Source of the DNA: Streptomyces caelestis
Lineage (GTDB): Bacteria > Actinomycetota > Actinomycetes > Streptomycetales > Streptomycetaceae
Direction of reading: 5' to 3'
Length of the DNA stretch: 64,000 bases
NCBI RefSeq assembly: GCF_001279005.1
Contig: NZ_LGCN01000265.1
Location: 1 to 64,000, forward strand
Part shown: piece after piece, positions 43,348-52,077 of the stretch
Position numbering within the stretch: the stretch's first letter is position 1
How the letters are laid out: every line of letters begins with the position of its first letter
Made by a program: the position numbers and the translations under genes
The notes under the pieces: generated by a model
What the model was told of the DNA's origin: nothing
Database searches by the model: none
What the model saw: only the letters and a program-made list of their open reading frames with translations

Positions 43348-44745
43348 ATGACTGAGATTCAGACGGCGAGCCTGTGCCGCGTCACCGTACGTGCTCCGGC
43401 CAGAACCGTCGACCTGGCCGTGCCCTCCGACGTCCCCGTCGCCGATCTGCTGCCCACAGTGATCGGCTACGGAGGGGACGACCTGGAGGAGTCCGGCCTG
43501 GAGCACGGAGGTTGGGTACTCCAACGCCTCGGCGGTCCACCGCTCGACCCCGAGAGTACCTTGGACTCCCTCGGTCTGCGGGACGGAGAGGAGCTTTATC
43601 TGCGGCCGCGCACCGAGGCGCTGCCCGAGGTGCACATCGACGACCTGGTCGACGGCATCGCCGACGGCATGGGCCGCAGGCCGCACGGCTGGAGCCCGCA
43701 GGCCGGCCGGCGGCTGCTGCGCGGACTGGCCGCGGCCACCCTCGCGCTGGGCATCGTGCTGCTGGCCCTGCCGGGCACGGCGGGCTGGATGCGGGCCGTC
43801 GCCGCCTCGGCCGCCGGGCTGCTGCTGATCGCCGGGGCGGGCTCCGCCTCCCGCGCCGTCGGGGACGCCGGAGCCGGCTCGGTGCTCGGCCTCATGGCGG
43901 CTCCCTACTTCGCCCTGGCGGGCTGGCTGCTGCCCGGCGGCGACCTGGGCGGCGCCGACGGCGAGGCCGTCCTGGGCGCCCGACTGCTGGCGGCGTCCGC
44001 GGCCGGCGGCGCGGGCGCGGTGCTCGCCCTGGCGGCGGTCGGGGTGTACCCGGCGCTGTTCATCGGCGCGGCCTGCGTCGCGGCGGCGGGCGCGCTCGGC
44101 GCCACCCTGATCACCCTGGACCTGGCGCCGCAGCAGGCGGCCGCCGTGGTGGCCGTCGTGGTGGTGCTCTTCGGCGGGTTCGTCCCGTCCCTGTCGTTCC
44201 GGCTGGCCGGCATGCGGATGCCGCCCCTGCCGACCAACGTCCAGCAGCTGCAGCAGGGCATCGACCCGTACTCCTCCTCGGACGTCGACGCGCGCTCCGC
44301 GCTGGCGGACGGCTGGATGACCGCCCTCTACGGCGCCATCGGCCTGGTCTGCCTGCCCTGCCTGGTGGCGCTCATGGCCGCGCCGGGGCTCGCCGAGATC
44401 CTCACCGTCGTGGCCCTCTCCCTCCTGCTGCTGCTGCACAGCCGGGGGCTGGGCAACGTCTGGCAGCGCCTCGCGCTGACCGCCGCCGGGGCCTGGGGCA
44501 CGGCCCTGCTGCTGTTCGTCTCCGCGCGCTCCCTCGCCCCGGCGGACCGGCTGACCCTGACGGCCGGCCTGATGGGGCTGGCCGCCGCGCTCACCATCGC
44601 CTCGTGGACCGTGCCCGGACGGCGGCTCGTCCCGTACTGGGGGCGCGCGGCCGAGCTGCTGCACTCGCTCGCCGCCCTCAGCATCCTGCCGCTGACGCTC
44701 TGGTCGATGGGCGTCTACGGCCGGCTCCGCGGCATCAACGGCTGA
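43348..44745 (+). CDS. eccD: EccD, 11-helix membrane component of type VII secretion
   Basis: A 465-residue core membrane protein of T7SS. It has an N-terminal ubiquitin-like (YukD) domain (residues about 5-95, CRVTVRAPARTVDLAVPSDV, then GLRDGEELYLRP), then 11 hydrophobic segments through the rest. This agrees with EccD of ESX systems, which lines the central channel. ATG at 43348 is used; an in-frame GTG five codons earlier (43333) is possible and the ribosome site is weak for both. The eccB start follows 17 bp after its stop. It is divergent from eccC across a 295-bp gap that must hold both promoters. Confidence 0.93.
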   Translation: MTEIQTASLCRVTVRAPARTVDLAVPSDVPVADLLPTVIGYGGDDLEESGLEHGGWVLQRLGGPPLDPESTLDSLGLRDGEELYLRPRTEALPEVHIDDLVDGIADGMGRRPHGWSPQAGRRLLRGLAAATLALGIVLLALPGTAGWMRAVAASAAGLLLIAGAGSASRAVGDAGAGSVLGLMAAPYFALAGWLLPGGDLGGADGEAVLGARLLAASAAGGAGAVLALAAVGVYPALFIGAACVAAAGALGATLITLDLAPQQAAAVVAVVVVLFGGFVPSLSFRLAGMRMPPLPTNVQQLQQGIDPYSSSDVDARSALADGWMTALYGAIGLVCLPCLVALMAAPGLAEILTVVALSLLLLLHSRGLGNVWQRLALTAAGAWGTALLLFVSARSLAPADRLTLTAGLMGLAAALTIASWTVPGRRLVPYWGRAAELLHSLAALSILPLTLWSMGVYGRLRGING

Positions 44746-44762
44746 CCCGGGAGAACGGCGAC

Positions 44763-46235
44763 ATGCACAGCAAGCGCGACCAAGTACAGGCGCACCTCTT
44801 CATCATGGGCCGGCTGGCATCGGCCATGCTGCGCTCGGAGCCCGACGCCCCGGAGAGCCCGCTGGGCCGGACCAACCGCGGCGCCGCGATCGGCGTGATC
44901 ATCGCCGTGCTGGTGTGCGCCGGCGCCTTCGTCTTCGGACTCATCAAGCCCGGCGGCAACGACTCGTGGCGCTCGGGGGAGAACCTGGTCGTCGACAAGC
45001 AGACCGGCGCACGCTACCTGTACCTGGACGGGCGGCTGCGCCCGGTGCGCAACTACGCGTCGGCCCGGCTGGTCACCGGCGGCGACGTCGGCGTCACGAC
45101 GGTGGGCACGTCCTCGCTGGCCGGCACCCCGCACGGAACGCCCGTCGGCATCCCCGACGGGCCCGAGGCGCTGCCGGGCACGGGCGACCTGGACCGAGGC
45201 CCCTGGCTGGTGTGTTCGGACGTCCTGCCGCGGACGACGGGCGTCGTCACGGCGACCACGACGCTCGCCCTCGGCGCCGACGCCCCGCAGGACGTGCCCG
45301 GCGGCAGGCGACTGGGCGAGGACGAGGGCATGCTGGTCACCGGCCCGGACGACGCCACGTACCTGCTGTGGCGGGGCAGCCGGCTGCGGCTGGACGAGCG
45401 GGCGAAGGCGGCCGAGGCCCTCGGGTACGGCGACGTCGCCCCGCGTCCCGTCTCCGCGGCGTTCCTCGACGCCTTCCCGCTGGGCCCCGACCTGGCCCCC
45501 GCCGACGTACCGGGCCGGGGCGGGAAGGGCCCCGAGCTGGCCGGGCGGAGCACCAGGATCGGGCAGCTCTTCAAGGTCGACGTGCCCGGCTCCGCCGCCC
45601 GCCACCACCTGCTCACGCGCGAGGGCCTGGTCCCCCTCACCGACACCGGCGCCACCCTCCTGCTGGGCGACCCGCGCACGCGGGAGAAGGCGTACGGCGG
45701 GGGCGCCGCGACCGTGGCGACGCTCGGCGCGGACACTCTGGCCGGGCACCTCGCACCCGACGCGCGGAGCGCGGAGTCGGCGAGGCTGCCCGCGACGCCG
45801 CCGAAGGCGGTCACCGTCGCCACCGGCTCGGTGGCCTGCGCCGAGGTCGACTCCGCGGACTCCGGCGTGCGGGTGGGCGCTTCGGTGCTGCCCGGGAGCG
45901 CCCTGCCCGAGCCCGTGCAGGCGCCGGCGCCCGAGGTCGAACCGGGCTGCCTGAAGGTCGACTCCATCGCCGTGCGGGCCGGAAAGGGCGCGCTGGTCAG
46001 GGCGTCGAGCGCGAGCGGCAGCGCGCTGGGCGACACCACGTACCTGGTGACGGACGAGGGCGTGAAGTACCGGCTGTTGTCCCAGGAGGCGGTGACGGCG
46101 CTGGGCTACGAGGGCGTCGAGGCGCGGACGATGCCGTCCCCGATGCTGGCCATGCTGCCCAGCGGCCCGGATCTGACTCCCGAGGCGGCGGCCGAGGGCG
46201 AGGCCCGGGTGACGCTGCGGTGCCCCGGGCGGTAG
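44763..46235 (+). CDS. eccB: EccB, membrane-anchored periplasmic component of type VII secretion
   Basis: A 490-residue T7SS core component. The typical EccB start is present (SKRDQVQAHLFIMGRLASAM), then one membrane helix (about 40-62, AAIGVIIAVLVCAGAFVFGLI), and a large external domain with the EccB repeat blocks (VVDKQTGARYLYLDGRLRPV, YLVTDEGVKYRLLSQEAV). A cysteine pair in the external part (ATGSVACAEVD and VEPGCLKVD) fits the conserved EccB disulfide. ATG at 44763 with GGGAG upstream, 17 bp after eccD, so the two form an operon. EccE, normally encoded with EccB and EccD, is not found next to it. Confidence 0.94.
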   Translation: MHSKRDQVQAHLFIMGRLASAMLRSEPDAPESPLGRTNRGAAIGVIIAVLVCAGAFVFGLIKPGGNDSWRSGENLVVDKQTGARYLYLDGRLRPVRNYASARLVTGGDVGVTTVGTSSLAGTPHGTPVGIPDGPEALPGTGDLDRGPWLVCSDVLPRTTGVVTATTTLALGADAPQDVPGGRRLGEDEGMLVTGPDDATYLLWRGSRLRLDERAKAAEALGYGDVAPRPVSAAFLDAFPLGPDLAPADVPGRGGKGPELAGRSTRIGQLFKVDVPGSAARHHLLTREGLVPLTDTGATLLLGDPRTREKAYGGGAATVATLGADTLAGHLAPDARSAESARLPATPPKAVTVATGSVACAEVDSADSGVRVGASVLPGSALPEPVQAPAPEVEPGCLKVDSIAVRAGKGALVRASSASGSALGDTTYLVTDEGVKYRLLSQEAVTALGYEGVEARTMPSPMLAMLPSGPDLTPEAAAEGEARVTLRCPGR

Positions 46236-46375
46236 CGGACGGGAGGGGGTGGCCGGGCCCCCGCCGGTGATCGTCCGGAAGGGAAATTCTTGGCGTCCGC
46301 CCGGTCACTCCGCGTTAAGCCGGGCACCCGGCGGACGGCGCCGATGCCCGATCTGTCCGGCCGGACCCACCGCAC

Positions 46376-46389
46376 CGCTCACATGAGCG
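46376..46389. promoter_or_regulatory. Short palindrome upstream of the WXG100 operon
   Basis: CGCTCA-CA-TGAGCG, a perfect 6-bp inverted repeat with a 2-base centre, lies about 65 bp upstream of the candidate -35 box. It is a possible regulator site; the binding protein is unknown. Confidence 0.35.
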
Positions 46390-46454
46390 GCGTGAATTCT
46401 GTTTCGTCGCTCAACTGAGCTTTCTCATGGGGGACTTCCCGCTTCGGTCGGTAA

Positions 46455-46484
46455 TTGCCAAACAAGTTGCAGCCTGCATAGCAT
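46455..46484 (+). promoter_or_regulatory. Candidate HrdB-type promoter of the WXG100/giant-protein operon
   Basis: TTGCCA (46455-46460) and TAGCAT (46479-46484) are separated by 18 bases in an AT-richer patch, matching a housekeeping-type promoter. It is 114 bp upstream of the first operon gene and is the best promoter candidate in the 46236-46597 gap, which holds no other gene. Confidence 0.55.
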
Positions 46485-46597
46485 CTGGCCACCCCATGAC
46501 TCCGGCGCGTCGTCCGCGATCGCGGGGAGCCCTGTCTGCCCGCAGGGTGAAGTGGGGGCCGCAGCCCGGTGAGTTGTGCCGAAAAGGGAGTTCTCTC

Positions 46598-46948
46598 ATG
46601 GCCATGCAGCAGTCCGAAGAACGCGCGACCCGCAACGGGATCCTGGCGCTGGAGCAGGCCTTCTCCGGTGTTCAGCTCTGCCAGCAGGACGTGCAGAACA
46701 CGTCGCACACGCTCGCCTCGAATTACGGCGGCGCGGACGGCGGAAAGTACAAGAAACTGCTGGAGCAGTGGGACGAGCACGTCGACACCATTCTGATCAA
46801 CCTGGACCGGATGGTCGACGAACTCAACGGCACCCTCCGGGAGCACGGGCTGGTGCAGGGATCCAGCAACGACGCGATCGACGCGGAGTACTCGCGTTCC
46901 ACGCAGGTCTTCGACGAGCTCAACGGCACCAACACGGCGTCGAACTGA
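46598..46948 (+). CDS. WXG100/Esx-like secreted protein, first of operon
   Basis: A 116-residue helical-hairpin protein of the size and pattern of WXG100 substrates. The first helix (LALEQAFSGVQLCQQDVQNTSHTLA) and second helix (KYKKLLEQWDEHVDTILINLDRMVDELN) are joined by NYGGADGG, where WXG normally sits, so the Trp is replaced by Tyr. ATG at 46598 with AGGGAG seven bases upstream; a second ATG follows two codons later. It lies 68 bp before another Esx-like gene, the usual arrangement for a secreted heterodimer. No symbol is given, since EsxA/EsxB assignment is not clear. Confidence 0.85.
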   Translation: MAMQQSEERATRNGILALEQAFSGVQLCQQDVQNTSHTLASNYGGADGGKYKKLLEQWDEHVDTILINLDRMVDELNGTLREHGLVQGSSNDAIDAEYSRSTQVFDELNGTNTASN

Positions 46949-47016
46949 CCCTCGGCGCACCCGCCAGGCACTGATCCTTCCCCACTCGTCATTCTCCCGG
47001 TGAATCGAGGAATCCG

Positions 47017-47337
47017 ATGGACTTCTCCGACGGCTACATCTACGTCGACTACAACCATGCCGAAGGCGCGGCGGACGACATGGTCAGCCAGTCCAAGGCG
47101 ATCATGAGCATTCTGGCCAACCTGGAGATGGAGCTGGCCGAGCTCCGCAACAGCTGGATCGGTGACGACCGGGACGTCTACAGCGAGGTCCAGGCGAAAT
47201 GGGACAACGCCGTCGAGAACATCAAGAACCTGCTCGCCAACCACTCCGGTCTGCTCACCGAGATCTCCAACAACTACCGGTACACGGAGCAGAACCTGTC
47301 GCAGCGGTGGGGCGACATCAGGATCGGCAGCCGCTGA
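47017..47337 (+). CDS. WXG100/Esx-like secreted protein, second of operon
   Basis: A 106-residue predicted helical hairpin with a WXG-type turn, SWIGDDRDVY, between MVSQSKAIMSILANLEMELAEL and VYSEVQAKWDNAVENIKNLLA. The C-terminal tail ends in RWGDIRIGSR. It is the likely partner of the protein encoded just upstream. ATG with GAGGAAT upstream. The pair precedes larger putative substrates in one transcript. Confidence 0.88.
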   Translation: MDFSDGYIYVDYNHAEGAADDMVSQSKAIMSILANLEMELAELRNSWIGDDRDVYSEVQAKWDNAVENIKNLLANHSGLLTEISNNYRYTEQNLSQRWGDIRIGSR

Positions 47338-47365
47338 CGCCGGCCGGTGACGGAAGGGTGATCAC

Positions 47366-47812
47366 GTGGCCGTCACGGTCCTCGACAGCACGTTCCTGAA
47401 GAATTTCATCAACAACCAGATCGACGGCTTCCGGACCTCCCTGGAGAACATCCTCAAGGACAGCCCGACCGCCGGACCGGCGATCTCGTTCATCGCGGAC
47501 AGCATCTCGACCACGACGATCCTGTCCTCGAAGCCGCTCGTCCTCGGCCCCATGGGCGACGAGAACAGCTTGGTCGGCGGGGGGTCCCTGAACAAGGTCA
47601 TCCGGCAGGGCGCGGGCGAGGTCGAGCGCATCCTGGAGGACCAGACGGTTCTCTTCGAGGACCTCGAACAGGCCTTGTGGGACACGATCGACGAACTGGC
47701 CAAGGCCCAGGGAAAGAATCTCGAGAACATCACCGCGGACGAGTTCATGGACATCTTCGAGGATGTCGACAGTGATCTCGACAATCCGGGTGGCACCGAA
47801 GAGGAAGAGTAG
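47366..47812 (+). CDS. Small acidic T7SS-locus protein, function unknown
   Basis: A 148-residue protein I do not recognise by name. It is acidic, ending DVDSDLDNPGGTEEEE, and mostly helical with two stretches that could pair (FLKNFINNQIDGFRTSLENIL and ILEDQTVLFEDLEQALWDTIDELAKA). No signal peptide. GTG at 47366 with GGAAGGG upstream, 28 bp after the second Esx gene and 12 bp before the coiled-coil gene, so it is part of the operon. It could be a chaperone or co-secreted partner; that is a guess from position. Confidence 0.75.
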   Translation: MAVTVLDSTFLKNFINNQIDGFRTSLENILKDSPTAGPAISFIADSISTTTILSSKPLVLGPMGDENSLVGGGSLNKVIRQGAGEVERILEDQTVLFEDLEQALWDTIDELAKAQGKNLENITADEFMDIFEDVDSDLDNPGGTEEEE

Positions 47813-47824
47813 CGGAGTTCGGCG

Positions 47825-50800
47825 ATGGCCAACCCCGAGGACAACAACGACGACTACTGGAAGAAAGCAGTCGACCTGCTCACCGGCTATGTTCTGCCGG
47901 AGCGGAAGACGTTGTTCGACACTCTCAAGGGCAACGACGACATCCCGATGATCCACGTCCGGGTGGAGGACGAGGGCGGTCCGGGCTATTCGTCGGGTTT
48001 CCTGTCCTCGGGTGGTTGGGGCACGCACAACACCAACTACACCATTCCGTACTACCAGCCGGCCGGAAACGGCACGGACGTCTCCGAAGGCAGCAACCTC
48101 TACCGGTACCGCGTGTACATCACCTTCCTCGCCACGCCCGCGGCCGCGCCGCCGAGCGGGGAGGACGTGATCGCGAAGTTCGAGAAGACGAGCAAGGTCC
48201 TGATGGACAAGGGCGGCTCGAACAGCGAGGGCGAGAAGCTCGACTGGGACACCAGCGCCCTGGTCCAGTACATCTACGGTTCCAAGGCTGCCCTCGACCA
48301 GTTGACGATGTGGCCCTACTCCACCCACGGATTCGAGAACCGCGGCATCAAGGTGGGCGACGGTACCTATGTCGACCTGCTCACCTTCACGAAGACGGCC
48401 CAGGCGTTCGACCGGGTGGTCAAGTTCTTCGAGGACAGCGCGGTCACCATCGGCACGTGGGACACCGAGAACATCGGAGAGGGCAGCGACTCCTGGGACG
48501 GTACGTCGGCCGCCATCTTCAAGGAGCTCATCCACAAGCTGGCCCGGAACTACGAGGGGTACGCCGACCAGCTCGACGGCAAGGGCACCGAGGGCTCCGC
48601 GGTCACCATCGACACGGTGACGGTGAGGTCCGAGCCGGCCCGGGCGCTGGCCGCGGCCCAGGGCGTCGTCCTCGAACAGGCGCAGAACCTGAGCGACGCC
48701 TGGGTGGCGTGGAGGGCCGAGAGCAATCCGCAGCGCTGGCTCTACGACATGCTGCAGGACGCCCGGCTGAAGCTCTTCGACACCCAGTTCGACAAGACGG
48801 ACATCGACACGGTGTCCAGTGGCTCCGGGCCGTACACCACCTGGCACAACCACGTGGTGGCGACCGCCGGCTTCCGGAACGAGATCGTCATCGGGGAGAA
48901 GTCGTACGGCAAGCCGAGCGACATGACCACGTGGAAGGCGATCGCCGACGAGGCGGTGCGCCGGTGGGAGCAGTCCGTGCAGGACTGGCTCAGCACGAAG
49001 GGCGCCGAGGCCATCGTGGCCATCAACAAGGCGTTCAAGGAAGCCGAGAAGGCGTTCGACACCAGCATCACCGACAAGGACGACCGCCCCCTCTCCGAGA
49101 TCTCCGCCAAGGAAGAGGCCGCCGCGGAGAAGAAGAAGGCGGAGGCCGAAGCGGCGGCGGCCAAGGCCCAGGCCGAGAAGGAGAAGGCCGAAGCCAAGGC
49201 GGAAGCCGAGAAGGAGAAGGCCGAGGCCAAGGCGGAGCGGGACAAGGAGAAGGCGGAGGCCGAGAAGGGGCCGAGGCCAAGGCGGAGCGGGACAAGGAGA
49301 AGGCGGAGGCCGAGAAGGAGAAGGCGGAAGCCAAGGCCGAGCAGGCCGCCGCCAAGGAAGAGGCCGAGAAGGAGAAGGCCGAGGCCAAGGCGGAGCAGGA
49401 GCGCGAGAAGGCCGAGGCCAAGGCCGAGCAGGCCGCCGCCAAGGCGGAGGCCGAGCAGGAGAAGGCAGCCGCCAAGGCCGAGCAGGAGGCCGCGAAGGAA
49501 GAGGCCAAGCGCGAGCAGGAGGCGGCCAAGGAAGAGGCGGCGAAGGAGAAGGCCGAGGCCAAGCAGGCGGCCTCCGAACAGCAGGCGTTCGTCCTCGCGC
49601 AGAACCAGAAGGCGCAGGACGAGGCGAAGAAGGAACGGGAACGGGCCGCGGCCCAGGCCGAAGCCGACCGCGCCGAGGCCAAGGCCGAGCAGGAGGCGGC
49701 CAAGGAAGAGGCGGCGAAGGAGAAGGCCGAGGCCAAGGCGGAGCAGGAGCGCGAGAAGGCCGAGGCCAAGCGCGAGCAGGAGGCCGCCAAGGCGGAGGCC
49801 GAGCAGGAGAAGGCCGCTGCCAAGGCGGAGCAGGAGGCCGCGAAGGAAGAGGCCAAGCGCGAGCAGGAGGCGGCCAAGGAAGAGGCGGCGAAGGAGAAGG
49901 CGGAGGCCAAGGCCGAGCAGGAGGCCGCCCAGGCCGAAGCGAAGCAGGAGCAGGCAGCCGCCAAGGCCGAGCAGGCGGCCGCCAGGGCCGAGGCGGAGCG
50001 CGAGCAGGAAGCGGCCAGGGCGGAGGCCGACGCCGAGCGGGAAGCCGCCAAGCGGGAACAGACCGACGCGCAGTCCAGGGCGGAGGCCCAGCAGGAGGAG
50101 GCCCGCCGCGAGGTCCTGCAGGAGAAGCAGCAGGCCCGGCTGGACGCCGAGAACGCCAAGGCCGACGCCCAGGCCGACTACGAGCAGCAGAAGGCCGAGG
50201 CCCGCGCCGAGCGCGACGCCGCCCTCCAGGAGGCCGACCGCCAGGAGGCGGCGGCGCGACAGGAGTACGAGCGGGAGAAGGCCGAGGCCCAGGAACAGCG
50301 GGACCAGGCGCGGCAGGACGCCGAGCAGGAACGGGCCGAGGCGCGCCGGGAGTACGAGCGCGAGATCGCCGGCGGCACCGACGAGAAAGAGGCCCGCGAG
50401 GAGTACGACCGGCGGATCGCCGAGATCGACGCCGCCGAACGGGAGGCCCTCGAACGGGCGGACGCCGCCGAGACCGAGGCCAGGAGCGAGTACGACCGGG
50501 CGAAGGCCGACGCCCAGGAGGAACGCGAGGAGGCGCGCACCGAGGCCGAGCAGGCGCGCAAGGACGCCAAGTCCGAGTACGACCGGCGCATGCGCGAGGT
50601 CCAGGCCGAGTACGACCGGATCAACGCCGACCAGAAGGACATCGACGAGCTGATCCGGCAGCGCATCGCCGACCTCCCCGAGCCCCCCGACCTCTCCGCC
50701 TACAACGGGGGCGGCTCCGCGGGCCCGTCGGGCTCCGCGTACTCCTCCGTGTTCGACGACAACCTCTACAACCAGGACGACCTCGCCTCGGCGCTCGGGC

Positions 50801-51198
50801 GTCCGCAGGGCGGCGACGCCCTGGCGGGCGCCTCCGCCGGCGGCACCGGCACCGGATCGGGGTCGCCGGGGATGTACCCGCCGATGACGCGCGGCATGGG
50901 CGGCGAGGCCGGCGGCAACTCCGGCGAGCGCACCCGGACCGTCATCGAGCCCACGGTCGGCCGCTCCGGCCGGACGGCCGCCACGAGGACCGTCGACGAC
51001 GAGGAGCACCGCGTCGTCCCCAGGACCACGCAGACCAGCAGCAGCACGCCCTTCATGCCGCCCATGGGAGGCATGGGCGGTGCGGGGGACAGGCCGCAGA
51101 CGGAGAGCGGGGACCGGGAACGGACCACATGGCTGGCCGAGGACGAGGACGTCTGGGGCACCGACGAGGGCGGCGCGCCGCAGGCGCTGGGACGCTGA
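47825..51198 (+). CDS. Long coiled-coil T7SS-locus protein, frame broken by a 50-bp tandem duplication
   Basis: The reading frame from ATG 47825 is coding to about 49270 and then continues in another phase to TGA 51198. A 50-bp tandem duplication (49221-49320) causes the shift; removing either copy restores one frame of 1107 residues. The N-terminal part (about 410 residues) is globular, with a WDGTS turn followed by a helix near residue 225. Then comes a long Ala/Glu/Lys/Gln-rich coiled coil (about 550 residues, EKAEAKAEQ units), and a Gly/Met/Pro-rich C-terminus with PFMPPMGGMGG and RTTWLAEDEDVWGTD, a tail I associate with T7SS-linked actinobacterial proteins. As written, translation would run into an Arg/Pro-rich nonsense tail ending at 50653. 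It is probably a secreted or structural T7SS partner. Confidence 0.8.
49221..49320 (+). repeat. 50-bp tandem duplication causing a frameshift
   Basis: 49221-49270 and 49271-49320 agree at 49 of 50 bases (the difference is the second-last base, G versus A). Fifty is not a multiple of three, so the downstream coiled-coil frame is shifted. The coiled coil contains many other near-repeats of the same EKAEAKAE coding pattern, which favours slippage or misassembly here. Confidence 0.95.
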
Positions 51199-51214
51199 GG
51201 GAAAGGGGAGCGGG

Positions 51215-51727
51215 ATGAGTCAGCCGATGGAGGACCGGGTGGCCCAGGCGATGGCCCACCTCAAGGCGGCGGAGCAGGCCGCGGCCTCGGCACGCGCCGA
51301 ACTGGACGCGGCGTCGGTCACCGCGCGTTCGGCGGACCGGTCGGTCCGGGTCTCCGTCGGCGCGAAGGGGGAGCTGACCAGTCTGGAGTTCCTCGACGGC
51401 AAGTACCGGACCATGGCCGCCGCCCAGCTCTCCGCGGCGGTGCTGGAGGCCGCGAACACGGCGCGGGCCGAGATGGCCCGCCGGGTCGTCGCCACGCTCG
51501 ACCCGCTCACCAGGATGACCGCGCGCGGCGCCGCCCCGGAACGGATGGGCGTCGACTGGGAGTCCGTCTTCGGGTCGCTGCTCAGCGAGACCGCCGTGGC
51601 GAAGGGGCCCACGGCGATGAGCAGGCTCCGCGACGAGATCGTCGAGGACGACGAGGAACCCGCGGCCCCGCCCGGGGCGGCCCACGGCCGGGGCGACGGA
51701 CGACGGGAACGGCAGGGGGGCGCGTAA
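51215..51727 (+). CDS. YbaB/EbfC-like protein of the T7SS locus
   Basis: A 170-residue protein. Helical N-terminus (VAQAMAHLKAAEQAAASARAEL), then a YbaB-type beta-helix core (VRVSVGAKGELTSLEFLDGKYRTM, AQLSAAVLEAANTARAEMAR) and an acidic/Arg-rich tail. YbaB family members bind DNA, but in Streptomyces and mycobacterial T7SS loci similar small proteins (EspL-like) occur as chaperones or stabilisers; I favour that. ATG at 51215 with AGGGGAG upstream, 16 bp after the coiled-coil gene and 2 bp before the next. Confidence 0.8.
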   Translation: MSQPMEDRVAQAMAHLKAAEQAAASARAELDAASVTARSADRSVRVSVGAKGELTSLEFLDGKYRTMAAAQLSAAVLEAANTARAEMARRVVATLDPLTRMTARGAAPERMGVDWESVFGSLLSETAVAKGPTAMSRLRDEIVEDDEEPAAPPGAAHGRGDGRRERQGGA

Positions 51728-51729
51728 GC

Positions 51730-52077
51730 ATGGCCGGCAACTACTCCGCCGACATCCAGGCGATCCTGCAGGGTTCCCGGCACCTCGCCGACGCCGTGCG
51801 CTACGGCGACGAGATGCTGCCCCGCTTCGAGACCGGCTGCGCGGCGTACGCGGGCTGGTGGGGCGAGGAGGGCGGCGACGACGAGTTCGCCAACGCGGTC
51901 GGCGAGCAGGTACGGCGCGAACAGCAGCAGGTGGCGGACACGGTCCTGGCCATCACCAGCGGGTTCATGGCGCTGGTCGACGCGGTCGCCGCGGAGGCCG
52001 ACCACGTGCAGCGGCCGCAGACCCAGGCGGTCGAGGACATCGAGACGCACGGCTCGGAGAGCGGGAACAGGCGCTGA
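51730..52077 (+). CDS. WXG100-like protein preceding the giant gene
   Basis: A 115-residue helical protein with a WXG-like turn, YAGWWGEEGGDDEFA, between two helical stretches (IQAILQGSRHLADAVRYGDEML and FANAVGEQVRREQQQVADTVLAI). It is the third Esx-like protein of the operon. Its stop directly abuts the ATG of the giant gene, so it may be translated at a matched level and pair with the giant protein's N-terminal WXG-like region. That pairing is inference. Confidence 0.82.
   Translation: MAGNYSADIQAILQGSRHLADAVRYGDEMLPRFETGCAAYAGWWGEEGGDDEFANAVGEQVRREQQQVADTVLAITSGFMALVDAVAAEADHVQRPQTQAVEDIETHGSESGNRR

Noticed and set aside
49260..49325. Programmed ribosomal frameshift in the coiled-coil gene
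   Set aside because: No slippery heptamer plus stem is apparent, and a simple 50-bp tandem duplication explains the shift fully.
49140..50650. Dense short repeats suggestive of a CRISPR or satellite array
   Set aside because: The periodicity is coding (EKAEAKAEQ-type coiled-coil units of variable spacing) with no unique spacers.
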